Counted from the first letter of the stretch, positions 16,394-26,543 are shown. The stretch: 64,000 nt of DNA from Jeotgalicoccus saudimassiliensis (GCF_000756715.1 NZ_CCSE01000001.1:1203501-1267500), one strand, 5' to 3'. Notes: generated from the letters alone by a model not told the origin. Numbers and translations are program-made.

Positions 16394-16933
16394 GTGTATT
16401 TACACGCAACTACGGGAACGATTGATTTTATGACGTCCCTTCAGGAGAAAAACCCTCATGTATCCATCAGTGCAAGAGGACCGGAAGCTATTTTATACTA
16501 TGAGGATAATAATGAAAAATCAATCTTCTCAACGAATATGACTTATGAAGTATTAAATGAGCAGGGTTCACTTGATGAAGAGCTGCCATTGTCCATGTAT
16601 TATATTCCTGCTGCAGGAGACGGTACGCATTCTTTACGCGGCCATTTAAGTGATCTTGCTGAAAAATTAAGAACAGTTAACGGTGTTGTCTCATACAGAG
16701 TCGGAATTAACACACGTGATGAAAATTATCTCGTACTGATTAAATGGGCAGACATGAGTATTTACAACGACTTTAAACACACTGACGTTTATGAAAAATA
16801 CTTAACATCCGAATCATTGAAAAGTTTCCGCAACGAAGAGTCACTGTTCGGCGATTTTTTATCATCTAAGCTTTACTACAACATTGAAGACAATGAATAT
16901 ACTGATGAAGAAAAAGAAGAACTCGGCGATTAA
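16394..16933 (+). CDS. traP: TRAP-like (target of RNAIII-activating protein) ABM-domain protein
   Basis: 179 residues starting with GTG; GAGGTGA lies 6 bases upstream. The ABM-type fold occupies about 65-160 (SMYYIPAAGD, then VNGVVSYRVGINTRDENYLVLIKW and DMSIYNDFKHTDVYEKYL), with an acidic C-terminal tail. The position between hemE and ecsB matches S. aureus traP. Related proteins (HmoB) bind haem; a signalling role is disputed in the literature. Its 3' end overlaps that of ecsB by 4 bases. Confidence 0.78.
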   Translation: MYLHATTGTIDFMTSLQEKNPHVSISARGPEAILYYEDNNEKSIFSTNMTYEVLNEQGSLDEELPLSMYYIPAAGDGTHSLRGHLSDLAEKLRTVNGVVSYRVGINTRDENYLVLIKWADMSIYNDFKHTDVYEKYLTSESLKSFRNEESLFGDFLSSKLYYNIEDNEYTDEEKEELGD

Positions 16934-18132
16934 TCGCTGAGTTCTCTTTCTTTTTTATAGATTGATTTTGATAATACTCTGTTTAACATGTAGCCCCACA
17001 GAGGAAATGCCAATGCATAGATAAACTGTGCGGGATGCGTCACAATAAACATGACTGCAAACAGCAGCGTAATGACAAACACAATTTTATGGGAATATCT
17101 GATATAGCTGTCCTGTATATACGTTCTTGAGACCGGCCAGACTTTCGGCCAGAGCAGATAGGCCTGCGCTGTATAAATCTGCGACATCTGCAGCACGATT
17201 AAATAAATACCGAACAGGCTGAAGATTAATGAAACATACAGGTTGCCGATCCAGAACATAATAATGAAGAACAATACTATGATGCGGAGCACAATCATCG
17301 GCAGATCATGGTCACGCATAAACGAACGGTAAAATAAATATTCGTACATATACTTCTTATTAAATTTATCTGATTTCGGTTCCCATAGCAGTACATCGAG
17401 AATGCGTCTCCGTTTAAATGCCTTATCGATCCGCTTCACGTTCGTAAACATGCTGACAGTCTGATAATACTGCTGCAGCGCTTCTTTTTCATACTGCACG
17501 TAATTCAGCCATGACAGTGTTTTAAACGAATTATTCTTCATTACCACTGTAAATATAATAATGAATAATAATCCTGCGACTAAAAGTGCCGGATTGATTA
17601 GCACAAGCATCAGCGATACAAAATTAATAACAATTAAAGCCGCTGTGACTGTCCATTTATTAAACTCCGTATTGACTGACAGACGTCTGATATTAAAGGC
17701 GCTGAAATATAACAGAACTGCCAGCAAAAAGAATATTACAATCGGTGTTAAACCGTGCCCGATTGATAAGAGAATCAGTACTGCAACTGCTGCAGTGGCA
17801 GGCAGTGCGAGACCGAGCGACAGACTGTATATGTCCGCCCGTTTAAAGTAAGCGGTCATTTTCTTTTCATACGGCGGTAAAAACAGCATGTCCGCTTCTT
17901 TCAGCAGCGTTCTGTATTTCGGCAGCAGCACTGCTGCCATCAGCAACGCACACAGTGCATCGATATATACACTCGGACTGAGTGTTTCACGTAACCCGAG
18001 CAGCGTGTATAAGAGCACTCCGCCTGCAATCATCATGAATACGAGGAAGTGGCTGTTAAAAATATACTTGCCGTAATAGCTTCGTATTTTGACGTCTTCC
18101 TCCATGCGTGTGTTAAACAGTTTACTGCTCAT
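16930..18132 (-). CDS. ecsB: ABC transporter permease EcsB
   Basis: 400 residues, about ten hydrophobic helices, no ATPase motif. It starts inside the end of ecsA (11-base overlap), so the two are translated together. The gene order matches ecsAB of Bacillus and Staphylococcus, where the transporter affects intramembrane proteolysis of peptide pheromones and protein secretion. Here its 3' end overlaps traP tail-to-tail, so no free space exists for a terminator. Confidence 0.88.
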   Translation of the reverse strand: MSSKLFNTRMEEDVKIRSYYGKYIFNSHFLVFMMIAGGVLLYTLLGLRETLSPSVYIDALCALLMAAVLLPKYRTLLKEADMLFLPPYEKKMTAYFKRADIYSLSLGLALPATAAVAVLILLSIGHGLTPIVIFFLLAVLLYFSAFNIRRLSVNTEFNKWTVTAALIVINFVSLMLVLINPALLVAGLLFIIIFTVVMKNNSFKTLSWLNYVQYEKEALQQYYQTVSMFTNVKRIDKAFKRRRILDVLLWEPKSDKFNKKYMYEYLFYRSFMRDHDLPMIVLRIIVLFFIIMFWIGNLYVSLIFSLFGIYLIVLQMSQIYTAQAYLLWPKVWPVSRTYIQDSYIRYSHKIVFVITLLFAVMFIVTHPAQFIYALAFPLWGYMLNRVLSKSIYKKERELSD

Positions 18133-18862
18133 GACGGATCCCGCCAGTCAGTTTAATATACACATCGTCAAGCGTACCGCCGGCAAGCCCTGTAAGCTCT
18201 CTCAGCTCAGGAAGCGTCCCGTCTGCAATTTTGCGTCCCTGGTCGATGATGATATACCGGTCACAGTAACGTTCTGCCGTAGCAAGAATATGTGTACTCA
18301 TTAAAATGGACCGGTTTTTATCGCGTTCGGAAATCATCAGTTCTATTAATGATTCGATACCGAGAGGATCCAGCCCTAAGAATGGTTCATCAATAATATA
18401 GAGTTCCGGTTCAACGATAAATGCACAGATCAGCATGACTTTCTGCTTCATGCCTTTTGAGAAGTGACTCGGGAATGTGTCTTCCTTATCATCCAGACGA
18501 AAACGTCTGAGCAGCGGACCTTTACGTTCCTCTACTTCTTCCGGTGTCAGGCCGTATGCCATCGCTGTCATATTAATATGTTCGCGGAGTGTAAGCTCTT
18601 CGTAAAGAATCGGTGATTCTGGAATATAGCCCATGTGTCTGCGGTAAGCTTCAACATCCGCTTCAATTGTTTTATCCATTACTTTAATTTCACCGGCATG
18701 CGGTCTGAGCAGGCCGAGGATATGTTTTATCGTCGTACTTTTACCCGCTCCGTTTAAGCCGATCAATCCGATAATTTCACCTGATTTTATATTGAAAGAG
18801 ATATCGTGAATGACAGGTTCTTTCGAATACCCGCCTGTTAGCTGATTAATTTCTAATACCAT
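18122..18862 (-). CDS. ecsA: ABC transporter ATP-binding protein EcsA
   Basis: 246 residues with Walker A GLNGAGKST (about 36-44), signature HFSKGMKQK (about 134-142), Walker B LYIIDEP (about 154-160) and switch His in MSTHIL. Pairs with EcsB. The order ecsA-ecsB with a divergent HIT gene 90 bases away is conserved in Bacillales. Confidence 0.92.
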   Translation of the reverse strand: MVLEINQLTGGYSKEPVIHDISFNIKSGEIIGLIGLNGAGKSTTIKHILGLLRPHAGEIKVMDKTIEADVEAYRRHMGYIPESPILYEELTLREHINMTAMAYGLTPEEVEERKGPLLRRFRLDDKEDTFPSHFSKGMKQKVMLICAFIVEPELYIIDEPFLGLDPLGIESLIELMISERDKNRSILMSTHILATAERYCDRYIIIDQGRKIADGTLPELRELTGLAGGTLDDVYIKLTGGIRHEQ

Positions 18863-18951
18863 CGTCTGACTTCCTTTTAAATAATTCTAATTATTTGTAT
18901 ACTGATACTTAAGTAAAACTATATCATAAGTTTTTAATGGAGGATATTGAG

Positions 18952-19383
18952 ATGAACAAGACAATTTTCGAAAAAATTATCGACAGAGAAATACCTGCCA
19001 ACATTGTGTACGAAGATGATTACGTCATTGCATTTATGGATGCGTTCCCTATCGTTAAAGGTCATACGTTGGTCGTTCCTAAACAGCCGATTGAAAATAT
19101 TTTCGACCTCGATGAAGAAACAGGCGCAAAAGTAATGAGTGTTATTACTAAAGTTTCAACTGCAGTCAGAGATGCATTCGAACCTGCGGGTTTAAACGTT
19201 GTTCAGAATAACGGCGCTTATGCTTCACAGTCGGTATTCCACCTTCACTTCCACATCATTCCGCGTTACAAAGAAGAACATGACGGCTTCGGCTACAAAT
19301 GGGTCAGCGTGGAAGATGAGAACAACACGCCGGAAATCCGTTCGGATGTAGAAACGGCAATTAAAAATAAATTAAATGAATAA
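18952..19383 (+). CDS. hit: HIT-family nucleotide-binding protein
   Basis: 143 residues from the ATG at 18952, with GGAGG 8 bases before it; an ATG at 18937 overlaps that SD. The histidine triad HLHFHIIPR is at about 98-106. Such Hint/HIT proteins hydrolyse nucleoside phosphoramidates or dinucleotides. Conserved neighbour of ecsAB. Confidence 0.92.
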   Translation: MNKTIFEKIIDREIPANIVYEDDYVIAFMDAFPIVKGHTLVVPKQPIENIFDLDEETGAKVMSVITKVSTAVRDAFEPAGLNVVQNNGAYASQSVFHLHFHIIPRYKEEHDGFGYKWVSVEDENNTPEIRSDVETAIKNKLNE

Positions 19384-19423
19384 TTAGGATTCAATCAGGG
19401 TATATTATATTTGAGATAAGGAT

Positions 19424-19816
19424 GTGAATGAATTTATGAAACTTAAAAATATCGGTGTAGGATTCGCAGTCGGAATTACAGGAGGCATGCTCATATCCTT
19501 TTTAAACGCACCTAAATCAGGTAAAGAACTTCAGCAGTCATTAAAAACAGGTTCAAATGACTTAAAATCCCAAATGGATCAACTGAAAATTGAAGGTGAA
19601 GACATTAAAAACTCTTTCCTTAAAACGAAACATGAATCAAGCGAAGTCTTCTCTACTCTCGGCGACGAAGTGAAATCGATGATTTCAAACTTCCAGGCGG
19701 ACATCAATCCAAATATCGAAAGGCTGCAGGGAAATATCGAGAATATCTCGAACAAAGCAGAAACTGTGATGGCCGAAGTACAGGGCGATGACAAGAAGGA
19801 TGACAGCGATAATTAA
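19424..19816 (+). CDS. YtxH-domain small membrane-associated protein
   Basis: 130 residues. The YtxH motif is a glycine-rich hydrophobic stretch followed by APKSGKELQQ (about 8-38), then a long amphipathic helix with alternating charge up to an acidic end. Probably anchored at the membrane with a coiled-coil tail. 40 bases after hit, likely cotranscribed; ends in an 11-bp terminator. Function unknown; general-stress members exist in Bacillus. Confidence 0.75.
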   Translation: MNEFMKLKNIGVGFAVGITGGMLISFLNAPKSGKELQQSLKTGSNDLKSQMDQLKIEGEDIKNSFLKTKHESSEVFSTLGDEVKSMISNFQADINPNIERLQGNIENISNKAETVMAEVQGDDKKDDSDN

Positions 19817-19845
19817 GCGCTGTTCATAAAAAACAGAATATTTAC

Positions 19846-19885
19846 AAAGGACGGTGTGTTTAAGTTTGTGCACCGTCCTTTTTAT
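19846..19885 (+). terminator. Terminator after the YtxH gene
   Basis: 11-bp perfect stem AAAGGACGGTG/CACCGTCCTTT followed by T5. Confidence 0.88.
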
Positions 19886-19926
19886 ATGATATATTATGCC
19901 TTGTATATGCAACCGGGAGGAGAAGT

Positions 19927-21063
19927 TTGAGAATGAAGAAGAAGTTGGCACCATTTATATTAGGGTTAGGTTTAGTCAGTCTCGCTGCGTGCAGTAACGA
20001 GGGCGAAGAAAACACAGAATCTGCTTCCAATGAAGAAGGCGATGTGGAATTCGGCAGCGTTCTTGCAACGAGTGACGCGGGAGATATTACAGCGGACGAT
20101 GTTCTGAATCAAATCGGAACAAATCAGGTCGCGAACCAGACTTTCCAATTAGTACTTGATAAAGTTCTGACTGATAAATACAGTGAAGAATTAAGTATGG
20201 ATGAACTGAATAAAGAAATAGAAGCTGAAATCGAACAGTACGGCGGCGAGGATAACTTCGCAATGATGCTGCAGCAATCACAGCCGGGAATGACTGTCGA
20301 TAAATATAAATCACAGCGTGTATCCAATACATTAAACGACTTATACTTTGCAGATTACTTCGAAATCACTGACGAAGAAGCACTCGACAGCGTGAGAAAA
20401 TCATCTCATATTCTCGTATCGTTCGCTGAAGAAGGAGAAGAAGGAGAAGAAGCTGCCGAAGGTGAAGAAGAACCGGCAATGACTAAAGAAGAAGCAAAAG
20501 CACACGCTGATGACTTAAAAGCACAGCTTGATGACGGCGCTGACTTCGGCGAACTTGCCACTGAGCACTCTGACGATACAGGCAGTGCACAGAACAACGG
20601 TGAACTCGGCTACGTAAGTAAAGGACAAATGGTTGAAGAATTCGAAACAGCGCTGTTCGAACTTGAACCCGGTCAGATTTCAGAACCGGTAGAATCACAA
20701 TTCGGCTACCACATCATTCTGAACGAAGAAATGTCAGGTGAAGACACACCGAAAGAAGAAGTAAATAAAATTAAATCTACGCTTGTAAACGAAAAAATTA
20801 AAGAAGATCCAAGCCAGGCACTGCAGGCCTACCGCGATCTTTTAGAAGAATATAATGTCTCATTCGAGAACGAAGAAATTCAAAGCTACATCGAAGAAAC
20901 ATTCCTGAGCGCTGACGAAGCTTTAGAAAAAGCACAGCAGGAACAGGAAGACGCAGCAGCTGAAGAAGAATCAGAAGGTGCTCCAACAGAGGAAAACGCC
21001 GAAGAAGATGCCGCTGCTGAAGGCGAAGAAGAATCAGCAGACACTGAAGAAGACGCTAAGTAA
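19927..21063 (+). CDS. prsA: Foldase lipoprotein PrsA (parvulin-type PPIase)
   Basis: 378 residues. Start is TTG at 19927 (GGAGG 6 bases upstream) or ATG at 19933. A lipoprotein signal ends at lipobox LAAC with Cys22. The parvulin domain runs about 158-258 (SHILVSF, GELGYVSKGQMVEEFE, SQFGYHIIL) but is split by an acidic insert at about 167-183. A Glu/Asp/Ala tail fills the last 45 residues. It folds secreted proteins on the outer face of the membrane. The acidity is unusual for the family and fits a salt-tolerant host. Confidence 0.9.
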   Translation: MRMKKKLAPFILGLGLVSLAACSNEGEENTESASNEEGDVEFGSVLATSDAGDITADDVLNQIGTNQVANQTFQLVLDKVLTDKYSEELSMDELNKEIEAEIEQYGGEDNFAMMLQQSQPGMTVDKYKSQRVSNTLNDLYFADYFEITDEEALDSVRKSSHILVSFAEEGEEGEEAAEGEEEPAMTKEEAKAHADDLKAQLDDGADFGELATEHSDDTGSAQNNGELGYVSKGQMVEEFETALFELEPGQISEPVESQFGYHIILNEEMSGEDTPKEEVNKIKSTLVNEKIKEDPSQALQAYRDLLEEYNVSFENEEIQSYIEETFLSADEALEKAQQEQEDAAAEEESEGAPTEENAEEDAAAEGEEESADTEEDAK

Positions 21064-21073
21064 TGACTACGGA

Positions 21074-21107
21074 AAACGCAAAACCCTGAGCGGTTTTGCG
21101 TTTTTTG
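21074..21107 (+). terminator. Terminator of prsA
   Basis: 12-bp stem AAACGCAAAACC/GGTTTTGCGTTT with T6. Confidence 0.9.
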
Positions 21108-21138
21108 TTTGTAGTAGTTAATGTGGATGTTTCGGATG

Positions 21139-21343
21139 ACAACGGTGACTGTCCGTTGTCATTCCAGCCTCCCCGGTTCACAACGGCGGATGCCCGTTGT
21201 CATTCCACCGACCCCGGTTCACAACGGCGGACGCCCGTTGTCATTCAAGCCACCCCGGTTCACAACGGCGGATGTCCGTTGTCATTCAAGCCACCCCGGT
21301 TCACAACGGCGCCGCACCGTTGTCATTCATCCGACCCGATCAC
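21139..21343. repeat. 41-bp tandem array 2, 5 copies, ACAACGG type
   Basis: ACAAC occurs at 21139, 21180, 21221, 21262 and 21303, exactly 41 bases apart. Each unit has ACAACGG and CCGTTGT as a 7-bp stem. Located between the convergent prsA and yhaM, outside both of their terminators. The shortest of the four arrays. Confidence 0.93.
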
Positions 21344-21378
21344 TCCAAACCCAATCACAAACACCACCCAACACCAAC

Positions 21379-21408
21379 AAAAAAGCCCCGCACATCTCCT
21401 GTGCGGGG
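21379..21408 (-). terminator. Terminator of the yhaM-yhaN-yhaO operon
   Basis: 9-bp stem CCCCGCACA/TGTGCGGGG followed on the minus strand by T6. Confidence 0.88.
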
Positions 21409-21425
21409 AACAAATTCAATTCATA

Positions 21426-22364
21426 TTAAAAACTTTCCGGACGATAGAAGTTGCGTGATTCAAGCGGGAAGATTCTTTCTGTGAATGAACCTTTATTCGC
21501 TTTATCAATGTGTTTATCCATCATCATAATACGTGCATCGATGTTGTCGATAAAGTGGAGAATTTCCGCTTCTTTAATCATCGGCACTTTCGGTGAACCA
21601 TATTCCAGTTTACCGTGATGGCTCAGAATCAAGTGTTTTAATAACATCACTTCTTCACCTTCGATGTTTAACTGGTCTGCCACTTTCGTAATTTCCTCTG
21701 TTGCAATAACGATGTGCCCGATCAGATTTCCTTCGTTTGTGTACGTTGTCCCGATCGGTCCGCTCAGCTCTTTTACTTTACCGATGTCGTGCAGAATAAT
21801 TCCGCTGAACAGAAGACCTCTGTTTAACGTCGGATAAATATCGCATAATGAGTCCGCCACACGAAGCATGTAATATACATGGTATGCGAGCCCCGACACG
21901 AAGTCGTGGTGATTTGTCATTGCAGCCGGATAGTATGAAAATTCTTTACGGAATTTTGTCAGCAGCTGACGTGTAATGCGCTGCAGGCTGCCGTTCTCGA
22001 TTTTCAGACAGTAGTCCAGAATTTTATCGTAGAGTTCGTCACCGTCAATCGGTGCTTTCTCTACGAAATCTTTTGCTGCAAGTCCGTCTTCCGGTGTTGC
22101 CAGACGGAAGTTTGCGATTTTCATCTGCTTTTTACCGCGGTAATCGATAATATCGCCCTTAACTTTTACAAGTGTTTCCGGTACGAGTACTTCGATATCT
22201 TTTGGTGACACATTCCAGTGTTTCGCTTCGACTTCACCGGTTCTGTCCTGCAGTACAATTGTCATGTACGGCTTACCTTGTGTTGTCACGCCCTGCTGGC
22301 TGCGTTTAATTAAGAAAAATGTATCTACTGAATCTCCAGGCTGTAATGATGAAATATTATTCAC
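21426..22364 (-). CDS. yhaM: 3'-5' exoribonuclease YhaM
   Basis: 312 residues starting with GTG (AGGAGGG 7 bases upstream). An OB-fold domain (about 12-100, [20 protein letters not shown]) is followed by an HD domain with H-to-HD motif at about 163-250 ([24 protein letters not shown]). YhaM/Cbf1 degrades RNA and DNA from the 3' end. Third gene behind yhaO and yhaN. Confidence 0.93.
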   Translation of the reverse strand: MNNISSLQPGDSVDTFFLIKRSQQGVTTQGKPYMTIVLQDRTGEVEAKHWNVSPKDIEVLVPETLVKVKGDIIDYRGKKQMKIANFRLATPEDGLAAKDFVEKAPIDGDELYDKILDYCLKIENGSLQRITRQLLTKFRKEFSYYPAAMTNHHDFVSGLAYHVYYMLRVADSLCDIYPTLNRGLLFSGIILHDIGKVKELSGPIGTTYTNEGNLIGHIVIATEEITKVADQLNIEGEEVMLLKHLILSHHGKLEYGSPKVPMIKEAEILHFIDNIDARIMMMDKHIDKANKGSFTERIFPLESRNFYRPESF

Positions 22365-22376
22365 TACCGAACCCTC

Positions 22377-25304
22377 CTACTTCGTTTTTTCTTTTAGTTT
22401 GATCGTTTGGGCAGATGGAATACTCGTATTTAAATTACATGTGAAGTACAGTACCTGATCGTCTGATTTACTTCTGAAGTAATCAAGTATTGTTCTCGTA
22501 CGCTCGCTGTCGAAATGGACGAATGCATCGTCGATAATAATCGGCAGCTGGTAGTAGCCTTTCAATGCCCTGATGAGGCTGAGACGCAGGCTGATGTACA
22601 GCATTTCCTTCGTCGACTGTGACAGTTCAAGAGGATGGAAGACCTGCCCGTTTTTATGTTTAACGAAAATACCTTCGTCACTGTAAATGACATTAATATA
22701 ACGGCCCTTCGTTACAAATTCAAACGTTTCTCTCGCCTCTTCTATTACTATCGGCAGACGTTCATCCTTAATCGCCTTAATATGCGTTTCAATGAGGATG
22801 CGGATATATGTTAATGACATATATTCTTCCGCCAGACTCTGCACTACGCCTTTACGCATACCGTAAAGGTGGTTCAGCTCACTGAGCTTGCCGTCGCTTT
22901 CAAGTAGCTTGATTTCATTGTTGATTTCAACAAGTGCCTGCTGTTCTCCCTGAATCTGTCCGTTCAGATTATCAATCTGCTCGTTGATGTTCTCTTCATC
23001 AGTTTTTAAGTCAGCAAGCAGACGGCCGGACAGTTCATTTCTAATGTCGTAATCGAAATGTTCCTCGTCCAGTTTATCGCTCAGCTCTTTAAAGCGGCTG
23101 ACGTTCTCAGTGTATTCACTGTGTTTCCGTGCATAGTAATAGTATTCTTCTTCATCATCCGCATCGACGTAATCGAGCAGCTGATTCAGTTCGCGCTGCG
23201 ATGATGCATTGCGCTCTTCCAGTACGGTAATTTCATTTTCCAGAAGGTCAGCCTGTTCGCGGAGACGGTAGTACATCGACTCGTCCTTTTGCAGTTTAGC
23301 TGCCAGCTGCCCCGCTTCATGGAATATTGACGTCTTGTTGTAATGAATACCGAACGCGCTTACTTCCTCGCTGACACGTGTATCAAAATCATTCAGTCTC
23401 TGTGTAATATTATCGAGTTCCTGCTGTTCACGGTTAATTTGATGACGCTTTTGTTTAATCTGGCGGATTGTGTAAATCGCATCGACAATATATTTATCTT
23501 CAAGCTCCGGATTTACTTTTAATTTCTGTTTCACTTCTGCCAGCTGAACATTCAAATGATCCTGATTCGCTTCGTTAACGGACAGCGTTTCTTTCAGGTC
23601 ATCAAGCTTAACAGAAAACGAGTTGCGCTTCGCGCGCAGACTCTTCAGTTCCTGTCGCAGGTCTTTTGCATCGTCGATGTCGAAATCGATATTGTACTCT
23701 TCTTTAAGCGTATTAATATCGTTCTGCAGCGATTCGACTTCCTGCTGATAATCGGTCTTCAGCGTGTCCTGCTCCCTGTTATTTGTAATCACAAGGATAA
23801 AGAGCGCAGCCGCTCCGACAGCAAGTCCGAGCCCGCCGTACAGATAGCTGTTGTTAATAATAAACATCACACCGATTGCTATCGCAATTACACTGATTGT
23901 TATAATCAGTGCTGCCTGCCAGTTTTTCACTCTGTCACGTTCGCGTTTTTCGCGTTCGTAATCTTTTTCAATCAGCTGGTACATGCGTTTTTTCTCGACG
24001 AGTTCAAACTCGCGGTCCAGCACTTCGCGTTTTTTCTTCATGCGGATATCATCGATCTGGTTTTTCTCAGACTCTTCGATTTCCGCATCGAGTTGTTTAA
24101 TATCCGCTCTCAGATGGTCGATTTCACGGATTAAATACTGTTCTTCCAGCATTATCTCATCGTATTTCGACAGCAGTGACTGGACCGATTCACGGACGAT
24201 GTTCGAATCATCAACATCCGGATGCTCCTCCTGCCAGCCGATATCTTTCTGCAGATTCATAATCTCATTTTCGAGATTTGCCGTGGAGTTTTTTAAGCGC
24301 ACTACTTCAAGGTTCTGCTGTTTAATTTCCGGCTCATCTTTCTGCAGTGCTTCAAGATAGCTGACCATCGCTTTATCCGGCAGTTTAACGTGCTGGATTT
24401 CAGCAATCAGCGACTTCAGTTTCTCCTGGCGGAGACCAATATCCCTTGCAGACTGTTTAACGTGGTTATACAGCGACTCATAGCGCTCAATCCCACGTTC
24501 CGGGAAAGTGACCGGTTCGATGTTCAGCTTGCTCTCAAGCTGTTTCCAGTCCTTAATATCTTTATGATACATAACTTCTTTCATCTTCTGCTTGCGGATC
24601 ATTTCCATCTGGTGCATCGCATGCTTTTTGGCATTTAAGCTTTCAAGCGTTTTAACCTGATCGTTGATCAGCGTCTTATAGTCGTCTTCATGCTTTTCAA
24701 GTCCGCGGATTTTGTCACTTAACTCATTTAAATCCTGGAGCTCTGTATTGATTACCGGATTAATACCGTTTCTCTTATACAGTGTTTTCAGTTCCTTGTC
24801 GATGGCACTGAGCATTTCATCGTATTCGTGGGAACCGAGTGCGCCTGCGCGGAGCAGGTACTCCTGCAGTTTGTCTTCAGTCATATTTTTATGAATGTCC
24901 TGAAGGCCGAGCACATCAAATGAAAATATCGAGCGGTATGTGCGCTTGTCGATATAGTTCATTTTTTTAGCGAGCCATTCCTCACCTTTTGTTGTACCGT
25001 CTTTAAAGTACACTTTCAGGTCGCCCTGGACTTTCCCTTTAAGTCTTTCGATTTCCACCGGTTCCGGCTCATCTTTAAACTGTACTGTCAGCTTGCCGCC
25101 GTATAGATTGTGCATACGGGGCTCGCGTCTCGGTTCCTGCTCTTTTTTAGTCGGGAATCCGAACAGTACTGAATGGATGAAGGACATCATCGTCGACTTG
25201 CCGGCTTCGTTTTCTCCGAATATCTGGAGGAAGTCCTGATTCGTATTAAATTCCTGTTTAATAATTTTACCGTAGCCGTATATATTTACTGATAGGATTT
25301 TCAT
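22377..25304 (-). CDS. yhaN: YhaN-like AAA ATPase (SbcC/Rad50 type) with central membrane helices
   Basis: 975 residues. The Walker A FGENEAGKSTMMSF is at about 29-42 and the C-terminal PIIIDDAFVHFD Walker B at about 919-930; the ABC signature region ELSQSTKEMLY is at about 888-898. Between lie long coiled coils interrupted at about 455-505 by two hydrophobic helices, so the coil apex appears to be in the membrane. Paired with YhaO, it resembles SbcCD in DNA end processing. 7 bases separate it from yhaO. Confidence 0.88.
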   Translation of the reverse strand: MKILSVNIYGYGKIIKQEFNTNQDFLQIFGENEAGKSTMMSFIHSVLFGFPTKKEQEPRREPRMHNLYGGKLTVQFKDEPEPVEIERLKGKVQGDLKVYFKDGTTKGEEWLAKKMNYIDKRTYRSIFSFDVLGLQDIHKNMTEDKLQEYLLRAGALGSHEYDEMLSAIDKELKTLYKRNGINPVINTELQDLNELSDKIRGLEKHEDDYKTLINDQVKTLESLNAKKHAMHQMEMIRKQKMKEVMYHKDIKDWKQLESKLNIEPVTFPERGIERYESLYNHVKQSARDIGLRQEKLKSLIAEIQHVKLPDKAMVSYLEALQKDEPEIKQQNLEVVRLKNSTANLENEIMNLQKDIGWQEEHPDVDDSNIVRESVQSLLSKYDEIMLEEQYLIREIDHLRADIKQLDAEIEESEKNQIDDIRMKKKREVLDREFELVEKKRMYQLIEKDYEREKRERDRVKNWQAALIITISVIAIAIGVMFIINNSYLYGGLGLAVGAAALFILVITNNREQDTLKTDYQQEVESLQNDINTLKEEYNIDFDIDDAKDLRQELKSLRAKRNSFSVKLDDLKETLSVNEANQDHLNVQLAEVKQKLKVNPELEDKYIVDAIYTIRQIKQKRHQINREQQELDNITQRLNDFDTRVSEEVSAFGIHYNKTSIFHEAGQLAAKLQKDESMYYRLREQADLLENEITVLEERNASSQRELNQLLDYVDADDEEEYYYYARKHSEYTENVSRFKELSDKLDEEHFDYDIRNELSGRLLADLKTDEENINEQIDNLNGQIQGEQQALVEINNEIKLLESDGKLSELNHLYGMRKGVVQSLAEEYMSLTYIRILIETHIKAIKDERLPIVIEEARETFEFVTKGRYINVIYSDEGIFVKHKNGQVFHPLELSQSTKEMLYISLRLSLIRALKGYYQLPIIIDDAFVHFDSERTRTILDYFRSKSDDQVLYFTCNLNTSIPSAQTIKLKEKTK

Positions 25305-25311
25305 AATTTCA

Positions 25312-26496
25312 CTACTTCCTCATCAACATTTTTAGACGATCCTCACCCATTTTCAGAAGTTCGCCCGGTGATACTTCACCGATCGGCGGCAGATAACGGT
25401 TAATGTTTGGGTCCATATACATCGTGTTAACCGCATTTCTGAATAATTCTTCGTTATCTGAGTAGCTCGTTTTAATATCTTTAAGCAATGCTATCTGCTC
25501 TTCATTATTATATGAGACATTAATATTATCAATCCAGACGAATTGTGTAATATTCACTTCATCTTCCTGCAGCAGTTCGAGCAGTTCGATATAATCGCCC
25601 TGGGAAATTTCATCTTCCCCGTCGTAGTTCAGCTGAAGGTTAATGATGTATTTGCTCTGTTCACGCAGACTTTGTTTAAACTCAACAATTTGCTGATACA
25701 GTGTCTCTTTACGCAGCGAATCGGTATCGAGTTCCAGGTTCTCAAAGATTACTTCCTGAACCGGTACGAAGTTTGCCGATAAAGAAACGTCATCTCCTTC
25801 AACAAGCAAAAATCCTTTTTCTCCCGCTTCATTTTTATGACGGCCCTGAATATTCCCTGAATAGTGAATCTGCGGCAGATCCGACAGCTGGGAGCGCACG
25901 TGAATATGTCCAAGCGCCCAGTAATGATACAACTTGTTGTTCAGTGCTTCCAGATTAAATTCAGTGTATCGCTTCGCATCGAATTTAGTCTTCGCATACG
26001 TACCGTGAAGCATACCGATATGAATACCCCGGTTATCCGTATTTGTCGGATATTCATCCAGTTTGTTTTCGTATGATTCATCCAGCAAATAACTGAAACC
26101 GTGGAGGTAAATACGCTCACCTTTTGAACTCAGCATTTCATATGTTTCAACGTTCTCCTTAAACACTGAAACGTTATCCGGCCACGTCGTTTTAAATCCG
26201 GTCGAAATCGGATCGTGGTTCCCGTGAATCATATAGACGAAAATACCTTTCTCTTTTAATCTGTTGAACTCTTTCTTCAGAAAAATTTCAGATTTTAAAG
26301 AGCGGTTTGCCTGATCGAAAACATCCCCTGCAATCAGCAGAAAATCCACATTTTCTTTAATCGCAAAGTCGACCATGCGCGTCACACTTTTATATGTACT
26401 TGTCATTAATATTTCGAGTATATTGTTTGGCATTTTGGACCGGGATTTAAATGGACTGTCCAGGTGCAGGTCTGCCGCATGGATAAATTTAACCAT
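25312..26496 (-). CDS. yhaO: YhaO-like SbcD-type metallophosphoesterase
   Basis: 394 residues from the ATG at 26494-26496 (MVKFIHAADLHLDS), with GGTGA 5 bases upstream. Phosphoesterase motifs: DLHLDS, AGDVFD, MIHGNHDP, GMLHGT and ALGHIHVR, i.e. the Mre11/SbcD metal-binding set. The C-terminal half is the capping domain. Acts with YhaN, probably as a nuclease on broken or blocked DNA. First gene of yhaO-yhaN-yhaM. Confidence 0.9.
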   Translation of the reverse strand: MVKFIHAADLHLDSPFKSRSKMPNNILEILMTSTYKSVTRMVDFAIKENVDFLLIAGDVFDQANRSLKSEIFLKKEFNRLKEKGIFVYMIHGNHDPISTGFKTTWPDNVSVFKENVETYEMLSSKGERIYLHGFSYLLDESYENKLDEYPTNTDNRGIHIGMLHGTYAKTKFDAKRYTEFNLEALNNKLYHYWALGHIHVRSQLSDLPQIHYSGNIQGRHKNEAGEKGFLLVEGDDVSLSANFVPVQEVIFENLELDTDSLRKETLYQQIVEFKQSLREQSKYIINLQLNYDGEDEISQGDYIELLELLQEDEVNITQFVWIDNINVSYNNEEQIALLKDIKTSYSDNEELFRNAVNTMYMDPNINRYLPPIGEVSPGELLKMGEDRLKMLMRK

Positions 26497-26543
26497 TGGG
26501 TTCACCATTCCTTCTCAAAAACTCTATTCTTCAACATTATAAC

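Noticed and set aside
23556..24134. 192-codon plus-strand frame inside yhaN
   Set aside because: Antisense to a clear SbcC-like coiled coil; no SD.
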